The position numbers and the translations under genes are program-made. Positions 53,161 through 64,000 of a stretch of DNA of 64,000 nucleotides are shown in pieces (the first letter of the stretch is position 1; every line of letters begins with the position of its first letter). The DNA lies in NCBI GenBank assembly GCA_034769895.1, contig CM068372.1:385484282-385548281 (forward strand), read 5' to 3'. This stretch comes from Magicicada septendecula (Eukaryota; Arthropoda; Insecta; Hemiptera; Cicadidae). The notes beneath the pieces were generated by a model. The model ran no database searches. It saw only the letters and a program-made list of their open reading frames with translations, and had not been told where the DNA came from.

Positions 53161-55740
53161 ATTGATCATTAGAATAATATAAGATTATAACATTAAATCC
53201 GAAGAAAGCATTAAAATAATATAAAGAATTAATTCAGAGCAACTGTGCAGAACAATCATGGATATTAAAAGTATAATTTCGAATAAAAGCAATGTTACTA
53301 GTGATGAATCATCAAAACCAGTCTCATAACCCAAGGTTTTAAAATATAACCCAGGAAGGTAAGGAGTATATAAAGAAGCAACCCAGAGTATTACTAAACC
53401 CCCAACAAAGATGAGGAATAAATTAAAAAAGAAACCCAGAACAAGGCAAGATCCACCACAAAAGGTGATGTATTTCAAGAAACCAGAAGAAGATGAAGTA
53501 ACCCCAAGAAACCCGATGGCATCCAGAAGAAGATGAAGAGCATACCATTCCAAGAAGCCAGAAGAAAAGAAGACATCATTGAAGAAAGGAGAAGAAGACA
53601 GCATCAGAAGAAGACGGAATGCTCTTATAAAAAACACCCATATCCCCATATCCCAAAATAAATAAAAACCACAATAATAAAAAGTATAACGAAGTATTCA
53701 TGAAAAGAAACAACATGTACAATAAAATTAAGAATAAAAGTGTATAGAGTAAGAGTTGCCAGTGGACCAAGGTGAAACAATAATATAATACCCAAAGAAC
53801 AAATCTTCATTGTAACCCACAAACAAATTTCTTGATGTTAATAAGACTAAACAACCATTTAGAAATAACATCAAAAAGTGTAAAGTGAACTAGTGCTAGT
53901 TTGTGTATTATAAAAAATAAACCTTATGTTTCATCCTTGGCATCCACAAACTGTGTAGATAATGAAAAATACAACTTTGAGTGACTTATGATTTGTACAA
54001 GGTGAATGTGATACATGTAATAATATCAAGCTGTCAATCTGTTTGAAATGACATTTCTTTAAAAAATGAATAAAAACAGATTTAGACACAAAGTGACAGG
54101 GTACAATTACCCTAAACCATATTAAAAACAGTTAAAAACTGCATAATTAAATTTAATATAAGAAATAGAATAAGAATGTAGAAAATAAGGTTTTGTTTAT
54201 TTGAAATAGGATATTTTAAAAATGTATTAGTAATAAGAACCTTTTAGTAAGTTTGGAACCACTAACATCCCATTGTAAAAACGTTTATTACTTATATTGA
54301 TAGTAATAATTAAATAAGATGTTAGACGGGAAAAAACATTCTTTATAAATAATATTTCTGTTTTAGTATTAAGTTTTAATTATAAAAAATGTCTAATTAG
54401 TTGAAGACAACCATTATTTGAAAATATTTTTTATCTGTTTATAGTATTGAGACAGATACTAATTGTTGTTATGTTTAACAGAAAAAATGTTTAGTTTATA
54501 TTACAATGTTAAAAAGTCAGAGAGGGTATAACACAGTATGTATTGTTTATATAAAAATTTGTATGAAAAACTTGTTAAGAATCTAGGCAAAATGATGAAA
54601 ACTAAACCTCATCAAAACTGAGAAACTAAGCACTTAAATACATTTAAACTGAAGGGATTTAGATAACATAAACCAGAAATGAAGCCATATAATTAGAAAT
54701 ACAACTTAGAAAGATTTTGTAAAATTATAGCCAGGATTATAAATAAAAATGGAAATGACAGAACTCAAAAATTTGGAGAGGGGAGTCATATATTCCAACA
54801 TAATATTTTAAAACTTAACCAATTCAAATAATTGCAAGAAATTAAGGGAATATAAACCTTTTATTACAATATGAGATTAATAATCATAAATATAACTTAG
54901 AAATGGCAGAATTTGAATAACGACAGGAAGCTGATTTTGAAAATTTACAAGATACAAAATGAAGGTAAAATTACCAATTTTAGATAAAATTCATAATAAA
55001 ACGGCATTATTCGATATCAAAATACGCCGAATGAACTGAAGGATAAAATTAAGTAACAACTAGCTAATAAATTTGAATAATAACCAAAGTTTAAGCAGTT
55101 ATATATTGTAACTTTAGTACATGCACAGGATGCAAAGTAAAATTCGAACAATGTAAGGAATAATATTGCTTTGGCTAAGATTTTAGTCGAAAGTGAAGGA
55201 AGTATATAGTTGATTATTGAACGTTGTACGGTACACTTGACACGAGTAATTAAAACGTGTTAACCTAATTTCTAGTACCGTAATGGCGAGTCAGTGTATG
55301 ATACAAATTTGAAAATCGCGAGTGGCGACAAAAAACATTTCACAACATCGACACAGTGACATAAACACTTACAAAAGACTAAAAAACATTGTACAGCACG
55401 AAACGACAGTTAAATAACATTTTAAACACCATAAAACAGTATAGAACATAACCATCATTAGTGCCTGAACGACAAAAAAGTGAACTGACTTATAAATACA
55501 CCACTATTCAAAATACCACACAGAAACTTAACCAGAGACACTACACCAACATCAGAAGGAAGATTTGCTGACACCAGGACGTGAATTCGGCAAGAAAATA
55601 TCTTTATTGGAACGCCAAATCTACGAAGGGACGTTTGACGACCTCGACGGCGGCCATTTCCTTTTTCGTCACCACTCAACTGAACAGCGCCTTCTAGTTT
55701 GTCAGCGACACGGTTCGCAATCAATTTATTTATTTTAATC
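53161..55740. other. A-rich gene-free tract, possible old LTR
   Basis: 2.6 kb, strongly A-rich on the plus strand, with AGAAGAAGATGAAG-like runs near 53,475-53,630. In composition it resembles the element-sense strand of the long gypsy LTR. GAGTGGCGAC near 55,320 is vaguely primer-site-like. No boundaries or second copy, so the LTR idea is only a suggestion. Minus-strand Leu/Phe-rich frames are composition artefacts. Confidence 0.3.
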
Positions 55741-57985
55741 TTTTCAATTGAATATATGTACTTTAGTATTAAGAATTATTATTGTAACGTTATACTTTTT
55801 TAATCTTTGCCCGATTTCTCTGACTTTTCCAATTAATAGCTGTTAAAAGAACCTTATTGTATTTTATATAAAAACTTGTAACATTCGATATCCTGAGAGT
55901 CGATTTTAAAATCGACAAGAGTCTTTATAACCAATTGTCCAATAAATAATTTATACTTTTCATCTCAAAACAGTTCTTTCTTTTCTAAACATAGCAATTT
56001 ACACTTAATCTAATTAAACAACATCTACTACAAGAATTTCACCACATTGAAGGAAGATAACCTCCAAAACTGAAAGTAAACAAAGATCGATTGTATCTGG
56101 AGACAATCCTATAAGTAGTTGGAGTTTCTTAAAAAATACAGGAAAGCTTATAAATTTTTTTAAACAAGTGAGAGACGTTTTGGAACTTCACGAACATCAA
56201 TTAATTAATTGTTTCTAATTAATTAATCAATAAAAAAATTTTTTTTTAATTATACAATTTTTTTAAACAAACAATTTTTATTTCTTTCACAACCAACATA
56301 TTTAATATATTTTGGAACACACACATTATCACGTTCCGTTACATTATACAGTGGGTGTTCAGTTTTGATAAAATTTTATAAGGTCCGGCAAGGTAAAGAA
56401 AAGTTTCAATCTTCAAAAAAAATGTTCTGTCCCTTTCCAATCTTATTGTTACTTTCAAAATTGGTGATCAAAATTGTGTTCCGTAAGAGGTTTCGTAAGA
56501 GTCGTTGAGGAAGAATTCTTTACTGTTAGCCTGATTCTGCATAGTTCCTAGAGCTTTTCTCAGTTTTTTACGATTCACTTTGCGGTATTGTGTTTCGGTA
56601 CTTTTTTTACCATATCGAGATCGTCACTAGAAACTGACTGGAAATTCTGCCGGAACCTGATGAACATCTTCTTGAGCTGTTTTTTAATGCATTTGCTACT
56701 TCTGGTTCTGTTAAATTTGGCGCACAACGACTGCTCCTGTGAAGCCACGATGATTCCGTTCCTTGTTTTGATGAGCCCTCGTTAACCTGTTTTTTATTTC
56801 GTACACAATTAGAACGCAATATGCTTGTTTGAACTTAGCTCTGTATTAATAGTCCTCACGATGAATCAGAGGTTCCCCTTTAGTTGATGTAATAACCTCC
56901 ATTGAGATAAAAACTTCAAAACTGACCACAAGTAACAGTACTGTGCGTACAACCAAATATCAGATTACAACTAATGAAAGAGTGCGAATAACAATAAGGA
57001 AAGCGGTTAGTCAATACTCTTCAACACTCTACGACTCCACTCAGGTAGTGTGGTAGAGATCAGTGACCGAACAACTAGGCCTATAACACTACTGACTCGA
57101 ATAGATTATAAACCATTAGTCTAAATTTACACAAATTCATGTAATGTTACTTACGGTTATGTAAATACACAATATGTGCCCTTAAACACGTATTTTTAAG
57201 AACCCGTAGACCAACCTGTGTGTAACGCAAAAATATGTAAGTACTTAGTAATATATGTTTAATTACCTTCAAATAATCTTGGTGCATTTCTACATCGCAC
57301 TCTTTTTAAAAAACCTTGTCTCATTAATGTAAACAGACAGCTTACGATGTTGCATGTGATTTCAGCTACAATTTTTATTGTCTATATCAATTAAAAACAC
57401 AAAGGGGATCAATTAATGCTGGATTAGTAAGCTGAAGTAGCAGTCCATTTACAGCTTTCATAGCATGGGCGCTCTGGCCACGGGACCGAATAAACAGTTT
57501 TAAAACATTCTCAGCGTTTTGGCAACATTTACTGCTATCATTATCATCGTCATCATCATCACCATCACCACCATTTGCGGGGTCGCGTATACGGGCAATA
57601 CAAAATTAATTAATATGTAGCCTATAATGACCATTAACATGTGTCGGATGTTATAATTGTACAATATGAATACGCATAATAACAATGGTATGAGTAACCC
57701 ATTATGTATGAGTAATTATATTAATCTTTATGTAGCAAATATGCACACATTCACAAAATACAGCACTCAGGTGTAGGGCAATTAGGCCTAATCCCTTTTG
57801 TATTGAGCATATTTAAGTAGGCCTACTCGTGATGACAGTAAATTTTGTCTAAACGTCAACTCAAATGTCTGGTAAATAAACGAACCTGACAAAACCTTTA
57901 ATCGCTTCTTGAGTCATAGTCATTATTAAATTCGACATAACTACTTGTGTTACGCGATTGATGATCGTGTTAAACGATTGATGAC
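55741..57985. other. No gene recognised
   Basis: Mostly AT-rich. In the minus strand at about 56,460-56,780 a broken frame (GIIVASQEQSLCAKF) faintly recalls the C-terminus of some LINEs, but this is too weak to call. A short (ATC)n run lies at about 57,540-57,570. Confidence 0.4.
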
Positions 57986-58048
57986 CCATGTAATAATACA
58001 AATTATATAATAATAATTAAAGTAATATTAGTATTAAATTATACTATA

Positions 58049-59172
<1,124 letters not shown>

Positions 59173-61105
59173 GAAATGTCGACACAAATAATTTAAAATT
59201 TATGTTATACTTTTTGACCGATCCTCACAAACCCTTCACCGAAAAAATTCATTGATTGACGGTCACTACGAATTTAAGGATTTTTTAGTATTAAAAAATA
59301 AAATTGTAAAATAACATAAAAACAACAGAAGTAGCTCTACTGTAATTAATTAGAAACTCATATTTTATACATAGAATATTAATTTGATTAATTTATTATC
59401 ATACTTTAAATGAACTATAATATTCTTTAAATCTAGACTAGTGTACGAGACATTATAAAAATCCACATCGTTTACCTCCATTTATTTTGGTTAATAGAGG
59501 TTCTAATGTGTACATAAGATTAGGTGTGGAGTTTTATTCGGTGTCAGACCACTCAGCGCACGCGCTCGCGTAATTGTGTATAATAAATGCACGTAATACT
59601 CATGGTCAAGATTATCACCATCATCAACCGAATTGACACATTGAGACGCGTGATGTCTGATGTGACCAGAGGCGCCCTTAGATATACTTCGGGTGCGATC
59701 GTACAAGGCTCGAACTTTTCGGAATCTACGCGCTCATTCAAACAACAGTCTCCATATTGTTTTTGCATTCTATGAATAATTTTTGCAGGAAATGTATCAC
59801 ATTTCTTGCGTGACGTAGTCAGACAATGGGCCATTCATTTTAAATTGATTTTTAAACCTGTTGTAAACTGATGATAATAAAACAATACTTTAACAAACAG
59901 ACGTTGTGAGCTTATAATCTGTAACAAACCAATCAGTGTTGCCGTATCCCTAATGATGGTACGCAGTACCATTCGAGGGATGGTACCGCTCGAATTATTA
60001 TTTCGGGCGGGGTTCAACAAAAATATTGAGGGGCTAAACCTTATGTCACGTATATCCTAACATATTTATGCACAAACACCGAATTAATCATAACATGCAA
60101 AGATGTGTGGACTGATGCATTATTGTGGTGTAATTTCCATAGATCGTCTTTTCACTAATTTTGCCGTTCCCTTTGAATAACTTTAGACGTGTAACATAGC
60201 ATGCCCAAAAGTGGTCGTTATTCATCATAGCACCCAAGGATAAACATTCTTGGAACACTATACCACATTATTCATTTTGTTATTCATTTTCAGCTTCAAC
60301 TCATTCACGACTATATTTGAAGCGTTGTAACATTCATAAACCTCTCGTTTATACATGCTAGATTTACCGTAAACTTTTGCAACATTTTCATCATGTCACA
60401 CCACTTTACCTCGTTTTTTAAATAAAACTTGATCAAGTTCTCTAATCCTGCATTGCAAAATGTTCAGAAATGCAAACAAATTAAAACGCAACTCACTCAA
60501 ATTAAACCTACTCATCCAATACGGCTATAATTTTTGTCGATTGTTACAAAACAGGTGTACCAATGTCATATTTTTTCAAATCAGACTATTTTAATGTGGG
60601 AAATTTAAAAATTACACGAACTTATTGATCACGTTCGCGTAATACGCAATATTAAAAAATATAAGGAGATTATTTATTTAAGAAAAATAAATAAATTATA
60701 TTATTTATAAATAGCACTGTGATATTATTTTATTTCACACTGTTGTTAATACTATTTTTACTTACCTTGACATCAGTTCGTACTAAGAACGTTTATTCCC
60801 TTACCTAACAAGCATTATGTTAAGTCATCAAGAATGCAACGAGTTGTACGGTTCGATATCTATGGAATGTGGTATGAACATTAAGTAGAGGGCATTCTCA
60901 CAACACTAAACTGGAAAGAAAATGTATCCAGTACATTTGAAATGATACTATGATACACAGAAAGCCTGACTGATAAGCTCAGTCTTGGCTATAGCAATGG
61001 AATGGACACAGAATATTTACGGTACAATTTTTCTCTACGTAGTTAAAATGAATCCGAACATTGGTCTGAATATTACATACCGGATAGGATCTCAACCTGC
61101 GCTAA
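59173..61105. other. No gene recognised
   Basis: Near 59,955-59,990 atggtac occurs twice and cattcgagg faces ctcgaat, making a small hairpin-prone patch. Otherwise AT-rich with no coding motif or repeat boundary. Confidence 0.45.
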
Positions 61106-61109
61106 CATT

Positions 61110-61435
61110 TCATCCAGGCTCGAGTCTGGCTATATCAAAGAACCCTGCTTAAACGAAGATCTTAAAATATCGAAGAACCTCGTTTAAGCTAAATAAGATT
61201 CTTAAACATATGTCTGTTTTCAAGTATTTTTCTTTTTTTTGTTACAATTTATTTAATTTATTTTTTAAATTATTTTTTTATTTATTTTGTTTATTTATTT
61301 TTTATTTTTTTTTTGATATTCATAGGATATGGATATGGATGGATGTGGTTAACTTTTTATTTGTACGGTCATATTTTAATTTGTCTCATTTTGTTTTTAT
61401 TTAATAAACACAATGCCCGTTCCAGTTAGTCAGGT
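61110..61435 (+). repeat. Dispersed repeat family B, right copy
   Basis: Partner of 52330-52650 in the same orientation. The central 61,230-61,320 is T-rich low-complexity DNA. AATAAA lies near 61,403, before the conserved cagttagtcag end. Confidence 0.5.
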
Positions 61436-62149
61436 TTGATTATATAACTTATGGCCTTTAAACATCTGTACACGTCTCCATGTTCTTGTAGCCGGGACGT
61501 AATTTTTTTAAAGCGAATGGATGAATATTACCTTATACATTTTTTAGAAGCCTGCAACTTTCTTTTTTTTTATTATGCATGTAATGGTGCCTTTGCACAT
61601 GCATCTTTAGCGAATAATCCTCTGTATCATCTCAGGATTTCTTATTTGGTTGGGACGAACAAATCTGAGAAGAGAATAAAAGAAAGTGATTAAACACAAG
61701 TGTAATTAAGAAAATGAAAATACGATTTGAGACGGAGAGTTGAGCTGTATATATGCGTTCAGAGGATGTGCAATGTAAGCGGATTGATAAGAAAGGCAAA
61801 ATTCCCTAAGCTGCATATCTGAAACCCGCTGATCATTCTATTCGTAGATGAGCTTGTTATTCGCTGCTTTCTTTAGTTGCAGTTTCCCATCGTTGTGACA
61901 CAGTAGTATTAGGCCTAAAGTCGTGGCCGAATGAGTCTCGGCTTCGGAACACGTGTATGCGAATGTAAAAAAGCAGCCCTTTCCGAGCGCGGTCGGAAAT
62001 TTTGATGTAAATGGAGTTATTACTTCCAAGAAAGTAAAGTCTCTACTTTTTCACGAGGGATATTAGTACAGGGTGAAAAGTTCAAATGAGTATATTACGT
62101 TCTGGTTGTGTGCGGAGGAACAACATCAGCGTGTGAAGGGTACATCAGG
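61436..62149. other. No gene recognised
   Basis: Open frames of up to 80 codons show no recognised motif. Confidence 0.45.
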
Positions 62150-62945
62150 ACAAAAAGCTAATTTTGGAAGTACCAAGCCGAAAATAGAAATTAAAATTTT
62201 AATAAAATTGTAAAAGTTTAATTTGGGGTAAAGTTATGAAGAATTTTAGTGAAAATACAAAATCTATATCTGTAGTCGCTGTATATTTTATGTGTAATAA
62301 TTTGACAGAATTAGTATATCTCAACACTCGTTTTTGATCGCTTTCAAAACGTTTGTGAACCATGTCACAAAAACTGTATATTTTGTTATCAGTTATGTGT
62401 ATTTGTGAACAATGTTAGATACACACCTATATATATATATGGAAACATACATAAACTGAAAAGTTATGACTAAATTATTATACTTAAATTATTCAAGTAT
62501 TATGGTTACAAATTTAAAAATCCAATGCAGAACTTCCAAAATTATAGTATTTATTTTATGATTGTCTGCTCTAAAATTGTAGGGTTACTAATAAAATAGC
62601 TGGGGTTTCGTAATTTTTCTAATATAAAAAATTGCCTAATATTAACATATACCTAACTTAACAATAAATGTGCAGTATTTCGTTGAAAACAGAGTTCTGC
62701 AGCTGCGAAAGCTTACTAATGGTGGGATAATGTCCATATACAATGAATTTTGTACAAATTTTCGTAGGACCACTAGTGTTGGCTACGGAGTTGGACAACA
62801 ACGGACGGACAGAGATATGCAGCCAGGTGTTACCGCGTCTGATGATGTATAGATAAGTTCGGCGCACAGAACACGGGCTTATCAGTATCGGCGCTCAGAG
62901 CACGATTTCATCGTTGGCGCTCAGAGCACGGGCGCTCTGAGCACG
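62150..62945 (-). repeat. Dispersed repeat family A, right copy
   Basis: Longer copy, inverted relative to 51619-52110. Its terminal array has the same four 15-bp units (62931-62945, 62916-62930, 62890-62904, 62861-62875 on the minus strand) with the same spacing. The other end, near 62,150, is not clearly defined. No terminal inverted repeat or target duplication is recognised. Confidence 0.75.
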
Positions 62946-63199
62946 TAGCCACTTAAACCATGTGACGATGCGGTTGAAGTGAACATAAGAAACAAACGAA
63001 ACATGGCAGACACTAACTAGATGTTCACAATGGGATGACGCGGCGCTGCGGTTACCTCGTTATCTCTTGCGTTTGGCGACATACGTACTGGAGTGGCTTT
63101 CGATGTCTGCAAGAGTACGCCACTCAACGGTCGAGTGCTTCATTGTTAACTCTAAATGGGTCAATCGATCTCCGTTGACAAATTTGCCGTCGAACAGAT

Positions 63200-63289
63200 T
63201 TATTATTATGATTATTAAAATTATTTTTGTTGTGGTTATTATTATTATTGTTGTTGTTGTTGTTATTATTATTATTATTATTATTATTG
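63200..63289. repeat. (TTA)n/(TTG)n microsatellite
   Basis: Imperfect TTA and TTG units, purest at 63235-63288. Ile/Val-rich frames across it are artefacts. Confidence 0.9.
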
Positions 63290-63499
63290 GGCGAAGCCTG
63301 ACAATCGTAGCGAAATCAGGCACAGCCCTCTATCCAAGACTCGGTACACAACTTAGATCTCGAGCTCCTCCAAAACTATTTAACCGAATGTTACAAAATT
63401 TTCCATACATATCCGGACTGTATTGTAAAGTGCACACATGTAATTTTTATTTCTCTAAGTTATTTATTCCAAAAGGTATTTTTTTTAAATCTTAGCTTA

Positions 63500-63955
63500 A
63501 ACGTGTGAGAGGAAGAGAGGTAGAGATATCGTGGCCCAGCTACGGCGCTCTGTCTCACTCGCACTTACGGGGCGCTAGGCGACTCACCGGTCACAGTCCG
63601 ATTTCGGCGCTCGCGTGCCGGTGCGTGTGCGTGTGCAGCTTTCGCCGCCCGCGCTGGCTGTCGCCCGATAAGATAAGATTATGCTGTATCACAAATGCCG
63701 GTGCGTGTGCGTGTGCGGCTCCCGCCGCCCGCGCTGGCTGTCGCTCGATAAGATAAGATTTTGCTGTATATAGATTTTGTATTCGTTTCTCACACGTGTT
63801 TAATTCAAACAGTAGTAGAACATTGCTCTATGGTGTAGCCAGATATACGGATTGGACTTAAGTGTTGAACAAGTGTCAATTTTTATACGAGAATCTAAGT
63901 AGTCGCTGATGCAACTGCAACTTTCCATTACACATTGCAAACGGATCACAGTTCA
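63500..63955 (+). promoter_or_regulatory. Possible host promoter or 5' exon
   Basis: A CpG-rich block with repeated GATAAG sites is followed by TGCTGTATATAG (TATA-like, near 63,764) and then transcript-like sequence that ends in CAGTTCAG|GTAAAT near 63,956, which fits a splice donor. No initiator or coding frame is convincing, so this is a suggestion only. Confidence 0.25.
63616..63775. repeat. 80-bp tandem duplication, GC-rich
   Basis: 63616-63695 and 63696-63775 are nearly identical. Each holds CGGTGCGTGTGCGTGTGC, CGCCGCCCGCGCTGGCTGTC and GATAAGATAAGATT. CpG density is much higher than elsewhere in the window. Confidence 0.85.
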
Positions 63956-64000
63956 GGTAAATTTTAATCCAAATTCTATTAAAATTATTATTCTTATACT

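Noticed and set aside
53185..53822. Leu/Phe-rich minus-strand open frames
   Set aside because: Explained by strand-biased A-rich composition; no supporting motif.

Overview
The window is repeat-dominated nuclear DNA from an animal, most likely an insect with a large genome. The evidence is the mix of mobile elements: a Ty3/gypsy LTR retrotransposon, Penelope-like elements (PLEs) with GIY-YIG endonuclease remnants, many 3' fragments of non-LTR retrotransposons (LINEs), a pogo/Tigger DNA transposon, a PIF/Harbinger-type MITE, and long (CA)n, (GA)n and (GAA)n microsatellites. I found no intact host protein gene, no tRNA or rRNA gene, no CRISPR array and nothing bacterial. The only hint of a host gene is a CpG-rich, promoter-like stretch at the right edge (about 63.5-64.0 kb).

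Layout. 0-9.2 kb: decayed LINE pieces on both strands, a 22-bp perfect hairpin, and PLE tails in fold-back arrangement (2.4 kb and 5.2-5.9 kb). 9,200-21,510: one apparently complete Ty3/gypsy element on the minus strand. It has two 2,808-bp LTRs that differ at six positions found by eye, a 4-bp target duplication (ACGT), intact gag and pol, and a T-TTA-AAC slippery heptamer plus stem-loop that explains how pol is reached from gag. It sits inside an older LINE, and the LINE reading frame is continuous across the empty site. 21.5-27.4 kb: LINE and PLE pieces, including a near-perfect inverted repeat of two PLE copies (arms about 1.05 kb, 89-bp spacer). 27.4-40 kb: microsatellites, two possible LTR remnants and four LINE fragments. 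40-47 kb: a PLE fragment, the MITE, the Tigger derivative and three LINE fragments. 47-64 kb: A-rich gene-free tracts, LINE tails, two dispersed repeat families of unknown class, and another PLE-type fold-back around a (GA)n tract.

The most interesting signal is a motif that recurs at least thirteen times. It has the form CTGANGA, then a hairpin, then (G)AAA, often followed by AC-nn-GU. It lies at the 3' tails of the PLE-like sequences and matches the layout of a minimal hammerhead ribozyme. Five loci consist of two such tails in inverted orientation, with the tails pointing outward. The gypsy element is the only unit that looks potentially active: Gag is the structural protein, a Gag-Pol fusion supplies protease, reverse transcriptase, RNase H and integrase, and the LTRs supply promoter and ends.
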